Shown piece after piece: positions 42,474 through 53,861 of a stretch of 64,000 bases of DNA. The translations under genes and the position numbers were made by a program. The stretch comes from Lentzea sp. NEAU-D7 (GTDB lineage: Bacteria > Actinomycetota > Actinomycetes > Mycobacteriales > Pseudonocardiaceae): contig NZ_JAPJDL010000009.1 of assembly GCF_026242055.1 (NCBI RefSeq), positions 34,432-98,431 of the forward strand, given 5' to 3'. Below the pieces are notes generated by a model. The model did no database searches. It was not told the DNA's origin and saw nothing but the letters and a program-made list of their open reading frames with translations. Positions within the stretch are counted from its first letter, which is position 1. Every line of letters starts with the position of its first letter.

Positions 42474-43300
42474 CCGTGCTCGACGAGGCCGTGCGCGCGC
42501 TGCGGGAGTGGCAGCACGACGACCAGCCGTTCCAGCTCCACCCCGGAGATCTGGGCTGGTACCGGCGTTTCGGTGACGAGGCGGCGGCCGCGGCGGTGCG
42601 GACCTGGCGCAGGGACGGGCGGATCGTCGCCGTCGGGCTGCTGGACGGCGCCGACCTGCTGCGGTTCACGATCGCGCCGGAACTCCGCGCCGACGAATCG
42701 CTGGCCCTGCGGCTGGCCGACGACATCGGCACTCCCGAGCGCGGCGTCCTTCCCGCCGGGACGGTGTACGTGGAGTCCCCGCGGGGCACGCGGTTCCAGG
42801 AGCTGATGTTCGAACGCGGTTGGCGGTCGGACGAGCCGTGGACGCCGTTGCGCCGCGGCCTCGGCGAGCCCGTGGCGGATCCGGGCGTGCGGATCGAGGT
42901 GATCGGGCCTGACCGGGCCGAGGTGCACGCGGGCGTGATCAGGGCGTCGTTCGAGAAGTCGACGTTCACCGAGGAGCGCTGGCACGCGATGGCCGCCGGT
43001 TCGCCGTACGCCGACGCCCGCAGCCTGGTCGCGTTCGACGGAGATCACGCGGTCGCGGCGGTGACGGTGTGGTCGGCCGGTCCGGGCACGCCGGGGTTGA
43101 TCGAACCGATGGGCGTGCACCACGACCACCGGGGCAGGGGGTTCGGCAGGGCCATCACCCTGGCCGCGGCGTCAGCGCTGCGGGACCTCGGCTCGTCGAG
43201 CGCGCTCGTCTGCACGCCGAGCTCGAACACCGGCGCCGTCGCCACCTACCGGGCAGCCGGGTTCGACCAGCTGCCCGAGGTGCACGACCAGCGCCGCTAG
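42470..43300 (+). CDS. GNAT-family acetyltransferase (two-lobed)
   Basis: A 276-residue protein. The C-terminal half is a GNAT domain with the acetyl-CoA loop PMGVHHDHRGRGFGRAITLA (about 205-225) and CTPSSNTGAVATYRAAGFDQ. The N-terminal ~140 residues look like a degenerate GNAT fold. The substrate is unknown. GTG at 42470 overlaps the VOC stop (GTGA). It converges on the DUF6912 gene with a four-base overlap. Confidence 0.85.
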   Translation: MTVLDEAVRALREWQHDDQPFQLHPGDLGWYRRFGDEAAAAAVRTWRRDGRIVAVGLLDGADLLRFTIAPELRADESLALRLADDIGTPERGVLPAGTVYVESPRGTRFQELMFERGWRSDEPWTPLRRGLGEPVADPGVRIEVIGPDRAEVHAGVIRASFEKSTFTEERWHAMAAGSPYADARSLVAFDGDHAVAAVTVWSAGPGTPGLIEPMGVHHDHRGRGFGRAITLAAASALRDLGSSSALVCTPSSNTGAVATYRAAGFDQLPEVHDQRR

Positions 43301-43788
43301 AGCAGTTCCAGGACGAACGGGAGCTCCTGCGCCGCGTACCAGGCCAGTTCGTGGTCCTCGGCGCTGCCCAGCGCGAACTCCGCGTCCGGGTCGCCCAGGT
43401 CCGCCGCGTCGATGACATCCACGGCCGCGCGCACGTCCTGTTCGGCCTCGGCCGTGTCGAGGTGCACGGCGGCGACGTCCTTCAGCGTGAACGAGCCGCC
43501 GACCTTCACGACCGAGAAGTCGAGGTCGGGGCGCAACGTCACGTCGTCCACGTCCACCGCGAGCACCGCGCGCCGCGGCTCCGCCTTCTCGTCGGCCGCG
43601 AGCAGCCGCAGGGAAGCCCGCGCGGCGTCGAGCATCGCCGCGTACTCCAGTTCCTCCGTGTCACCCGCCGCGTAGGACTCGCGCAGCGCCGGTGTCAGCG
43701 CGAACGCCGTGCCGGTGACCGGAGCCAGTTCGCCGTTGTCGACGAACGCGCGCAGCATCGGCACCGTGGCCGGGATGTAGACCCTCAT
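43297..43788 (-). CDS. DUF6912-type conserved actinobacterial protein
   Basis: A 163-residue acidic protein beginning MRVYIPATVPMLRAFVDNGE, with VLAVDVDDVTLRPDLDFSVV in the middle. The start motif is typical of a conserved actinobacterial family without known function (DUF6912). No membrane segment is seen. The ATG overlaps the stop of the WS/DGAT gene (ATGA), so the two are co-translated. Confidence 0.82.
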   Translation of the reverse strand: MRVYIPATVPMLRAFVDNGELAPVTGTAFALTPALRESYAAGDTEELEYAAMLDAARASLRLLAADEKAEPRRAVLAVDVDDVTLRPDLDFSVVKVGGSFTLKDVAAVHLDTAEAEQDVRAAVDVIDAADLGDPDAEFALGSAEDHELAWYAAQELPFVLELL

Positions 43789-45176
43789 GCGCTGGCCGTC
43801 CCCATCAATTCCTCCACCGACTCCTCGACCATGGTCGCGAGAACGTCCACATCGGACATGGCGTCGCGGTCGCCGTTCAAACCGAAGTACACACCGCCGT
43901 CGTACGACGTCACCCCGATGGCCAGCGCCTGGTTCTTGGCGAGCGGGACGACCGGGAAGATCTCGGTCATTCTGGCCCCCGCCGCGTACAGCGGCACCTG
44001 CGGGCCGGGAACGTTGGTGACGATGACGTTGAACAGCCGGCGGCTGAACGAGCTGGCGGCCCGCGCGCCGAGGGCGTGCAACGTCGGCGGCGCGAAGCCG
44101 GAGACCTTCACCAGCGCGTCGGCGGCGACGGACTGACCGGACTCCTGGTGCGCCCGCATCGCGTGGCTCACGTGGTGCAGGCGGACGACCGGGTTCGGCT
44201 CACCGACCGGCAGGTCGACCAGGTAGGCGCTCACGTTGTTGCCCGAGTCAGGATCGGCCTCGCGGACGCTCAGCGGGGCCATCGCGCGGATCGTGGTGCT
44301 GCCGGTGACGTTCTCGCCGCGGCTGAGCAGCCAGTTCCGCAGGGCGCCGCTCAGTGCCGCGAGCACCACGTCGTTGACCGTGCCGCCGTGCTGCTTGCGG
44401 ATGGCGCGCAGGTCGTCGAGCTGGGCGCGTGCGACGGCGAACCGGCGCTGCGGCGAGGTGATGCGGACGTTCAACGGGGAGCCCGGCGCGGGCGTGGCGG
44501 CGGTGCGGACCGCCGAGGCGAGCACGCCGAACGCGTTGAAGACCTTCTCGACCGTGTTGACGGTGTCGAGGGCGGCGCTGCGGACGTTCTCCACGAGCTC
44601 GCCGGGGCTGTGCACGATGTCGGTGACCGCGTCGGCCACGAGCTGCAGCGCACTGGGCTCGGGCTGCGGCATCCAGAGGTTCTCGACGTTGGTGCGCGGC
44701 GTCGGCGAGACGTCCAGCATGACCTGGCCGATCTCCAGCGACGCGATGCCGTCGATCATGGCCTGGTGGGTCTTGGTGATGACCGCGGTCTGGTTCTTCT
44801 CGAGGCCCTCGACCAGGTAGATCTCCCACAGCGGGCGGGAGTGGTCGAGGGGGCGCGACATCAGGCGCGCGATCAGGTCGTGCAGCTGCGTCTCGTTGCC
44901 CGGCTTGGGCAGGGCGCTGCGGCGGACGTGGTAGGTGACGTCGAAGTCCGGGTCGTCGACCCACACGGGACGCGCGATGCGTCCGGGGACCTGCACGACC
45001 TTCTGCCGGTAGCGCGGCACGAGGCTGAGGCGCTGCTCGATGAGGTCGACGAGCTTGTCGTAGTCGAAGCCCGCCTTGGGCCGGCGGAACACCGCCACAC
45101 CGCCGACGTGCATCGGCGTCTTGGCGTCCTCCAGGTACAGGAACGAGGCGTCCAGCGCTGACAGGCGGTCCGGCAT
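43785..45176 (-). CDS. Wax ester synthase/diacylglycerol acyltransferase family protein with HQxxxDG motif
   Basis: A 463-residue WS/DGAT-type protein. The family start is RLSALDASFLYLEDAKTPMH. The condensation motif, normally HHxxxDG, reads THQAMIDGIA (about 140), so the second, catalytic His is Gln. The late motifs are PLSVREADPDSGNNVSAYLV and NVIVTNVPGPQVPLYAAGAR. Family members make triacylglycerol or wax esters at the membrane. With the altered motif, activity is uncertain. The position matches tgs3 (Rv3234c) in M. tuberculosis. Confidence 0.87.
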   Translation of the reverse strand: MPDRLSALDASFLYLEDAKTPMHVGGVAVFRRPKAGFDYDKLVDLIEQRLSLVPRYRQKVVQVPGRIARPVWVDDPDFDVTYHVRRSALPKPGNETQLHDLIARLMSRPLDHSRPLWEIYLVEGLEKNQTAVITKTHQAMIDGIASLEIGQVMLDVSPTPRTNVENLWMPQPEPSALQLVADAVTDIVHSPGELVENVRSAALDTVNTVEKVFNAFGVLASAVRTAATPAPGSPLNVRITSPQRRFAVARAQLDDLRAIRKQHGGTVNDVVLAALSGALRNWLLSRGENVTGSTTIRAMAPLSVREADPDSGNNVSAYLVDLPVGEPNPVVRLHHVSHAMRAHQESGQSVAADALVKVSGFAPPTLHALGARAASSFSRRLFNVIVTNVPGPQVPLYAAGARMTEIFPVVPLAKNQALAIGVTSYDGGVYFGLNGDRDAMSDVDVLATMVEESVEELMGTASA

Positions 45177-45185
45177 GCACCCAGC

Positions 45186-45851
45186 CTAGTGGCGTCCGCG
45201 GTCCATCAGCTTCTGAAGTGCCGCGCGTTCGCGCGGATCGCGGTCGTGCCGCTCCAGCCGGATGCGCGCGGCCTCCGGGATCGCGTTCCTCGCCTCCGGG
45301 TCCACGTTGGCCATGAACGACCGGAGGAACCGCCAGCGCGTGAGCTTCATGACCGGCGCGAGGTGGGCGACGGCGAGCGACACCCAGCTCAGTGCGACGT
45401 CGAGCCTGCGGTCGCCCTTGGTGGCGCTCGCCCAGTCCAGGACCACCGGCCCCTCCGGGCCGAGCACGACGTTGCCGGGGTGCAGGTCGAGGTGCAGCAG
45501 GTCGCCCTCGCCGCTGAGGAAGCCGGGCGCCGGGATGACGTCGAGGCGACGGTGCAGGTCTGCGAGCTCCTCACCGAGGCTGCCCGCGAGCCACGGCCTG
45601 CGGCCGATCTCCTCGGACATCCGCGGGCCGGGCACGTACTGCATCACCAGTTCGTCCTCGGTGGCCTCGTGCACGCGCGGGACGGGGATGCCGCAGCCGC
45701 TCAGATACGCCATCATCTCGGCCTCGCGCCGCAGGTCACGGCCGGTGCGCGTGCGTTTGACGAGCAGCCCGTCGGACCGGATGAACACGTCCGAGTCCTG
45801 ACCGCTCGCGAGATGTTGACGTTGCGCGACGCTGCGCATACCTGCCGTCAT
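45186..45851 (-). CDS. APH-like phosphotransferase
   Basis: A 221-residue protein of the aminoglycoside phosphotransferase/kinase-like fold. The catalytic loop is LLHLDLHPGNVVLGPEGPVV (about 118-138), followed by the Mg-binding LDWASATKGD. The hinge ELVMQYVPGPRMSEE is visible, and an N-terminal lysine in GLLVKRTRTG. It is short for a full APH enzyme. The substrate is unknown and antibiotic resistance should not be assumed. The start is ATG at 45851 or 45839. Confidence 0.82.
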   Translation of the reverse strand: MTAGMRSVAQRQHLASGQDSDVFIRSDGLLVKRTRTGRDLRREAEMMAYLSGCGIPVPRVHEATEDELVMQYVPGPRMSEEIGRRPWLAGSLGEELADLHRRLDVIPAPGFLSGEGDLLHLDLHPGNVVLGPEGPVVLDWASATKGDRRLDVALSWVSLAVAHLAPVMKLTRWRFLRSFMANVDPEARNAIPEAARIRLERHDRDPRERAALQKLMDRGRH

Positions 45852-45956
45852 GTGACGATCATCATCGATATGATCCGAAACACAAGGGCCGAACGGCTCT
45901 AGTGGAGCTCTTCACCCGTTTGAGCTCCGTGTGCCCGCCTCTGGCACTCTCTTCCG

Positions 45957-46703
45957 GTGGAGATCTCGCCCAAGGACCGCTTCGTCACCGTCTACGGCCG
46001 CAAGCCAGTGCTGGAAGCGCTGGACGACTCGGCGCTCACGGTCGACAAGGTGGTGCTCGCCGACACGGCCCGTGGCCCGGCCGCGCGCGAGATCCTCGAC
46101 GCGGCCCGTTCGCGTGGCGTCACCGTGCAGCGCGCGACCGCGCAGCGCGTGAAGGTGCTGGCGGGCAACGGCAAGCAGGACCAGGGCGTGCTCGCCGACG
46201 TGGTCGCGCCGCGGATGAAGCCGCTGGCGCTTGCGCTGGAAGAGGGATCGCTGGGGTCCGTGCTCGTGCTGGACGGCATCACGACCCCCGCGAACGTGGG
46301 CATGATCCTGCGCACCGCGACCGCCGCGGGCATCGACGGCATCGTCGTGCCGCGCCGCGGCGTCGCCTCGATCGACCCGCTCGTGGTGAAGGCCTCCGCC
46401 GGGGTGGCTTTCCGAGCGCCCGTTCTGCGCTGCGGCACCGCGGCGGAGGCCTCGGCTTTGTTGCGCGCGTCCGGCTATTCGCTGCACGCGCTCGATTCCC
46501 ACGCATCCGACACGATTTATTCCGCTTCTTTCCCAGCACGCGCGGCTTTCGTGCTCGGCAGTGAAACGTCCGGAATCACCGACGACGTGCGTCCGCACAT
46601 CACGTCGTGGCTTTCCATTCCGATGGCGGCGGGCGTGGAATCCCTGAACGTCGCGTCAGCGGCGGCCGTGCTCTGCTTCGAGCTGGTGCGCCGGGCTCAG
46701 TGA
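45957..46703 (+). CDS. SpoU-type (SPOUT) RNA 2'-O-methyltransferase
   Basis: A 248-residue TrmH/RlmB-like methyltransferase. An N-terminal substrate-binding domain (about 1-90) is followed by the SPOUT knot with VLVLDGITTPANVGMILRTA (about 103-122), FVLGSETSGITDDVR (about 195-210) and LSIPMAAGVESLNVASAAAV (about 218-237). The target rRNA or tRNA nucleotide is not evident. GTG at 45957 gives the normal N-terminus. Confidence 0.92.
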   Translation: MEISPKDRFVTVYGRKPVLEALDDSALTVDKVVLADTARGPAAREILDAARSRGVTVQRATAQRVKVLAGNGKQDQGVLADVVAPRMKPLALALEEGSLGSVLVLDGITTPANVGMILRTATAAGIDGIVVPRRGVASIDPLVVKASAGVAFRAPVLRCGTAAEASALLRASGYSLHALDSHASDTIYSASFPARAAFVLGSETSGITDDVRPHITSWLSIPMAAGVESLNVASAAAVLCFELVRRAQ

Positions 46704-47003
46704 TCAGAGCCAGTCGACGTGGTACCCGTCGACCCGCGGGTACCCGAGCAGCGACGTGCAGGTCGCCACCGAGGACTCGCCCCTGACCCAGCCGACCGTC
46801 CCTTGCTCGTCCCACACCCCGAGCCCGTTCGTGCAGTGCGCGACGGCCCGGAACCGCCCTGGCCGGCCGTGGTCGCAGAAGACCTCGACGGTGCGCCCGT
46901 CCCTCAGGTAATCCTCGTAGCAGCCGCGTTCCTGTGCCTGCGCGGGTGATGCAATTGCCGTGGCTGCAATGGCGACCGCAACACAAGCGACAATTCTTCG
47001 CAT
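46704..47003 (-). CDS. Small secreted protein of unknown function
   Basis: A 99-residue protein with a signal peptide (MRRIVACVAVAIAATAIASP then AQA) and a ~75-residue mature part with four cysteines (RGCYEDYL, EVFCDHG, AHCTNGLG, ATCTSLL), which suggests two disulfides. No family was recognised. ATG at 47003 has a GGGG ribosome site. The flanking DNA is AT-richer than average. Confidence 0.72.
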   Translation of the reverse strand: MRRIVACVAVAIAATAIASPAQAQERGCYEDYLRDGRTVEVFCDHGRPGRFRAVAHCTNGLGVWDEQGTVGWVRGESSVATCTSLLGYPRVDGYHVDWL

Positions 47004-47087
47004 TTTGTCCCCTATGCAATCGACTACCGACCAATTCGACGCTAGTGCCTCGCCGAAAAAGCGGCAATGACGCTCCGGGGTGAACAC

Positions 47088-47498
47088 TCAATCGCGGAGC
47101 GCGATCGCTAGCAGGATCTCCAACTCCTCGAGGGTGGACCGCGTCGACCGATGGTGGACGCCGACCATGCCCGCCTCGGCAGCCCCGTGGACGTTGACCG
47201 CGAGGTCGTCGACGAAGACGCACTCGCCCGGTTCCACGCCCAGCTTGGTGGCCGTGAGCAGGTAGATGTCGGTGTCCGGCTTGGCGAGCCCGACCTCGCC
47301 GGAGATGACCGCGACGTCCAGCAGCCCGCTCAGCACGGCGGGCGGCTGCCACCACCCGTCCGCATTGGACAGCAGCGCGGTCTTGAGCCCGCCCTGCCGC
47401 GCCTTGCGCAGGGCGGTGAGGAGCGGCGGTTCGGCGGGGTTGTCCTCACCGGGGTCGGTCAGGACGCCGCCGTAGTCGAGCACCAGGGCTTTCAGCAT
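47088..47498 (-). CDS. HAD-family hydrolase
   Basis: A 136-residue HAD-IA-like phosphatase core. Motif I is ALVLDYGGVLTDPGE (nucleophile Asp near residue 8, DxGG form), motif II is ALLSNADGWW, the motif III lysine is in GLAKPDTDIYLL, and motif IV is VFVDDLAVNVHGAAEAGMVG. The cap domain is nearly absent (short version). The substrate is unknown. ATG at 47498. Confidence 0.87.
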   Translation of the reverse strand: MLKALVLDYGGVLTDPGEDNPAEPPLLTALRKARQGGLKTALLSNADGWWQPPAVLSGLLDVAVISGEVGLAKPDTDIYLLTATKLGVEPGECVFVDDLAVNVHGAAEAGMVGVHHRSTRSTLEELEILLAIALRD

Positions 47499-47566
47499 GG
47501 CTGGGACCGTAACGCCACTTTCGGGTGTTCGGTGTCCTGATCTGGCCGCTGGCGCGCCAAGTCGGC

Positions 47567-47974
47567 ATGCCCCCAGTGGTCCGCCGCCTGCCCGCCTACG
47601 AACCTCCGGTCGGAGGCCCCGCCCAGATCCCCCTGCCCCGGCCGCGCCCGGTGTGGGTGCCGATCCCGGAGCCACCGTCCCCCGCGCTGGACGCCGCACG
47701 CCTGCTCGCGGTGGTGCTGGAGGTGCTGGACGGACGCCGGCCCGCCCGGCTGCTGCGGGAGGTCGCGGTGCCCGCGCTGGCGGCCCGGCTCGGCGAGTCG
47801 GTCCGCTCCCGGACCACGCGGATGGTGCGGCCGCCTCGGGTCTGCCACCCGTCGCGGCTCGTGGCGGAGATGTCGGTGACCGTGCGGAGGGAGGGGCGGG
47901 TGCTGGCCGTGGCCGGTCGCGCCGAGCACGGCGGCGGGAGGTGGTGGTTCACGTCGTTCACGGTGTTGGAGTGA
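47567..47974 (+). CDS. DUF6459/Rv3235-like alanine-, arginine- and proline-rich protein
   Basis: A 135-residue basic protein: a proline-rich N-terminus (RRLPAYEPPVGGPAQIPLPR), then an ordered part with LDAARLLAVVLEVLDGRRPA and VAVPALAARLGE, ending in GRWWFTSFTVLE. It resembles a conserved actinobacterial family found just upstream of secA1 (Rv3235 in M. tuberculosis, from memory). The function is unknown. ATG at 47567 is preferred over an upstream in-frame GTG at 47525. Confidence 0.7.
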   Translation: MPPVVRRLPAYEPPVGGPAQIPLPRPRPVWVPIPEPPSPALDAARLLAVVLEVLDGRRPARLLREVAVPALAARLGESVRSRTTRMVRPPRVCHPSRLVAEMSVTVRREGRVLAVAGRAEHGGGRWWFTSFTVLE

Positions 47975-47981
47975 GGTACGG

Positions 47982-48303
47982 GAGTGAGGTGCTGGGATGC
48001 GGTGCCGCCGGGAAGCGGGCGGCGTTCCCCGGAGGGACACCGCACGCCGGTTGGAACGCCGCGCACTCGATGGTGCCGGAATGAGGCGCCGGAGTGAGGC
48101 GCTGGCATGCGGTGCCGCCGGGGAAGCGGGCGGCGTTCCCTGGAGGGACACCGCACGCCGGTTGGAACGCCGCGCACTCGATGGTGCCGGAGTGAGGCGC
48201 CGGAGTGAGGTGCTGGGATTCGGTGCCGCCGGGGAAGCGGGCGGCGTTCCCGTGAGGGACGCCGTGCCGCCGGGTAGAACGCCACGCACTCGGTGGCGCC
48301 GAC
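47982..48303. repeat. Three tandem ~110-bp repeats with internal stem-loops
   Basis: Copies start at 47982, 48092 and 48203 (periods 110 and 111). Each copy contains an inverted repeat GCGGCGTTCC ... GGAACGCCGC: copy 1 at 48019-48028/48053-48062, copy 2 at 48130-48139/48164-48173, and a degenerate one in copy 3. The phase change of one base shows the array is not a coding repeat. Confidence 0.8.
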
Positions 48304-48613
48304 GGTGGGTCGCGGTCGCGCTCAGGGTCGGGTCGGCTCTGCTACGCGGTCGGCTCTGCTACGCGGTCACCTGGCCAATCCACCGCGCAGCATCCCCCGC
48401 CCGGCCTGCCGAGTCCGCCCAACCGGCCGACCCGCCTGACCTGTCGAACCGGGTCGATCCGCCCCGCACCATCCCCCGCCCCGCCTGCCGCACCCGGCCA
48501 GCCCTGCGCCATCCACCCAGCCGGCCTGACGTGTCGGCTCAACCGAATGGCCCGCCGGACCCTGCCGCACTTGTCAGGTCCTCCCCGCCCGCCGCGACTC
48601 ACCCGCCGCGCCT

Positions 48614-48795
48614 CGCACCGCGCACACCTGCCGCACCCCACACGCCGCGCCCCGCCCGCCGTCCCGCAGCGCACGCCCCGCCGCGCCCTCTACCCCGCCG
48701 CGCCCCGCACCGCGCACACCTGCCGCACCCCACCCGCCGCGCCCCGCCCGCCGTCCCGCAGCGCACGCCCCGCCGCGCCCTCTGCCCCGCCGCGC
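48614..48795. repeat. Tandem duplication of ~92 bp
   Basis: The segment beginning CGCACCGCGCACACCTGCCG at 48614 is repeated from 48706 with a few substitutions and continues for about 90 bases. It is cytosine-rich on the plus strand and contains no gene. Confidence 0.75.
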
Positions 48796-48829
48796 CCTCT
48801 ACCCCACGTACCCCACCAACCCCCAAACG

Positions 48830-48869
48830 CCGCGTGGGCCGCGCTCCCTGAGGAACGCGGCCCACGCGG
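48830..48869 (-). terminator. Terminator after secA
   Basis: CCGCGTGGGCCGCG (48830-48843) and CGCGGCCCACGCGG (48856-48869) are perfect 14-bp arms with a 12-base loop. The structure lies 20 bp past the secA stop on the minus strand. Confidence 0.8.
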
Positions 48870-48889
48870 GGTGGTGGTGCGGTGAGGCG

Positions 48890-51838
<2,949 letters not shown>

Positions 51839-52228
51839 CTGGATAGACCTCATCACCTGTATCGCGGCGCGCCCACGTCGGACGCCTTTCCCCTGCCCAT
51901 CGTAGGCAAGTCGCCAAGATGTGTGCACGGACACAGGCGGATTGGGGCACCCGACCTGGTATGTGCAGGTCAGGTGCGGTTTCAGCGATCTTCCCAGGCC
52001 ACCTGTCGCCGGTGCCCCCACCTCGGCTACTGGTGTGGAGAACGCTTGAGGGCCGCGCAAAGGTTCCTGGCCCGGCCGATTTCACCTTGACGTTGACTTC
52101 TCATTGCCCCGAAAGGCGGAGATTCGACGTCGGTTCAGCAGATGTGGCCGGTGCCGCAGACGCACGCCGCCGCCCCGCACGCGAGGGGTGCGGGGCGGCG
52201 GCGGTCGGAGGAACGTGGTCGAGCGGGG
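51839..52228. other. Intergenic region between hpf and secA
   Basis: These 390 bases hold the hpf terminator (52165-52203) and, towards secA, a stretch with no recognisable gene that probably carries the secA promoter. Frames reading through it are extensions of secA and have no homology. Confidence 0.6.
52165..52203 (-). terminator. Terminator after hpf
   Basis: Perfect 16-bp arms (52165-52180 and 52188-52203) with a seven-base loop, about 25 bp after the hpf stop on the minus strand. Confidence 0.8.
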
Positions 52229-52894
52229 TCAGGCCAGCCTGATCACGCCGTAGTCGAATCCCTTTCGGCGGTAGACGACGCTCGGGCGTCCGCACTCGGT
52301 GTCGGCGAACAGGTAGAAGTCGTGTCCGACCAGTTCCATCTCGTAGAGGGCCTGGTCGACGGTCATCGGTTTGGCGGCGTGCTCCTTCTCGCGTACAACG
52401 CGTCCGGGCAACTTCTCTTCGAGGCCGTCGTCCCACCGCTGCGCGGGCACTTCCGCCATGCCCTCGTAGTCGGCCTCGGGTGCGTCGAGCACCGCGGTCT
52501 TGGCGCGGCGCGACGTCATGCTTTCGCCTGCGGACTGGTCGATCAGTCCGCTTGTCGCTTCGGCCACCGAGATCGGGGCGCGGGCCCCGTGGTGGACGCG
52601 CCTGCGGTCGTGTGACCGCCGCAGACGGTTCTCGAGCTTCGCGACCGCTGCATCGAGCGCGGCGTAGAAGTCACCCGCGCAGGCTTCGGAACGGACCACG
52701 GGTCCACGTCCCTTGCCGGTGATTTCGACCCGCTGGCAGTTCTTCGACTGACGGCGGTTCGGCTCGTGGAAAAGCTCCACGTCGAAGCGGATGACCTTGC
52801 GGTCGTAGCGCTCAAGCCGGGCCAGCTTTTCGGCGACGTGAACCCTGTAGTGATCGGGCACCTCGACGTTGCGGCCCTTAACGACGATGTCCAT
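52229..52894 (-). CDS. hpf: Ribosome hibernation promoting factor, long form
   Basis: A 221-residue long HPF. The N-terminal S30AE domain (about 1-100) has MDIVVKGRNVEVPDHYRVHV and CAGDFYAALDAAVAKLENRL. A flexible linker (about 105-160) precedes the dimerising C-terminal domain with KPMTVDQALYEMELVGHDFY and YRRKGFDYGVIRLA. It binds 30S subunits and joins ribosomes into 100S dimers in dormancy. Order secA1-hpf matches Rv3240c-Rv3241c. Confidence 0.95.
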   Translation of the reverse strand: MDIVVKGRNVEVPDHYRVHVAEKLARLERYDRKVIRFDVELFHEPNRRQSKNCQRVEITGKGRGPVVRSEACAGDFYAALDAAVAKLENRLRRSHDRRRVHHGARAPISVAEATSGLIDQSAGESMTSRRAKTAVLDAPEADYEGMAEVPAQRWDDGLEEKLPGRVVREKEHAAKPMTVDQALYEMELVGHDFYLFADTECGRPSVVYRRKGFDYGVIRLA

Positions 52895-53861
52895 ACACGA
52901 CCTCCCTCGCTTTGCTGCGAGCTATGGCTGGACTGCTTTAAAAGCGCCGTGGCGATCTTGGATCGCGGATGTGTCGCAGAGGGTCGTCTCCCTCAGCTCT
53001 CACGGCGCCAGGGTCATGGGCTGTTCGCCTCCTCCCCGCGGGCCGGGAACGCTGATAGCGGTGCACGTTAGCTTGGGATTCACCGTCGCGTAAGCCCCCT
53101 TGCCGGGGGAACGATGAGATTTTTTGATGACTACGCAGCGCGACGACAGCGCGTTGCCAGTCGTTTCCCGAGCGTGCCCCGAACCAAACCCCACGGCACT
53201 CCGCTCACCCGAACGGCGCACGGCCGAACCGGCACTCGACGGCAGCCTCGCTGCGTCGAACGGGTCCAGTCGCGGCCTCATACCCAGCCAACGGGCGACC
53301 CCCGCGTCATGTTCCCGAAACCTGGAAGAGATCGATTCCGAACCACTCGGCGGTCCCCTGCGCACTTCTTCGCACCGATCCGCGCGGCGCGGATGCCCGA
53401 TCACAGCCCAGTCACGCCTGGCTGAACGGTGGATTTCGCCCAATGGCGGACAAGGCAGACGATCACCGTTGGCGCGGGCGTCCGGCTATTGCTCACTAAT
53501 AACCGCTGGTCAGCTCCACACGTGAATAATCGTTAACCAGACGGGGCTGTGGCGAGCACGCCTGAGGTCGTCCGAGGACGTGATGGTCGTGGGTCGGTGG
53601 TCGTTGATCGACGGCCTCATGTGCGGACGCCTCAGTTCTGAAACACCGCCTCAACACACGCTCGCACGAACCGGGCGAAACGTGTTGCGCCCTCTCGGAA
53701 GATCGTCACAGAACTCGCGCCGAGCAGGGGTTTCCGTCACGCCGAACGGCCTCGGAGATCGACAACGTCACCGGAACTTCACCCTTGTGGGCGGTGCCGA
53801 AAGACCCCGCCCAGGGCCTCTCCCCCGATTTTCTGTCAGACCTCACCGCCACCCTGGTCCC
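52895..53861. other. Long intergenic region between hpf and comF
   Basis: 967 bases with no gene that can be supported. Frames here lack third-position G/C bias and homology. The base composition dips near 53480-53545 (several TAAT/TTAA words). A small CCCCC-TTGCC-GGGGG hairpin lies at 53095-53109. The divergent promoters of hpf and comF must lie here; no site was identified with confidence. Confidence 0.55.

Larger units (their letters stand above)
47975..48889. repeat. Non-coding G/C-rich region with tandem repeats upstream of the secA terminator
   Basis: The 915 bases between the DUF6459-like gene and secA have no convincing gene. They hold three ~110-bp tandem repeats (47982-48303), a 17-bp tandem pair TCGGCTCTGCTACGCGG (48333-48349 and 48350-48366), and a ~92-bp tandem duplication (48614-48795). 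The proline/arginine-rich frames here change phase between copies and are not credible proteins. Confidence 0.7.

Noticed and set aside
45186..45851. Aminoglycoside resistance gene
   Set aside because: Only the general kinase-like motif is present. The protein is short and the context is housekeeping, so a resistance call is not supported.
47982..48303. Possible CRISPR array
   Set aside because: The units are ~110 bp and nearly identical over their whole length, without unique spacers, and there are no cas genes.
47997..48851. Proline/arginine-rich frames within the repeat region before secA
   Set aside because: The repeat copies shift phase by one base and the composition follows the C-rich DNA. 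No ribosome site or conserved segment was seen.
53124..53525. 133-codon frame between hpf and comF
   Set aside because: No third-position G/C preference, no homology signals and no clear ribosome site.
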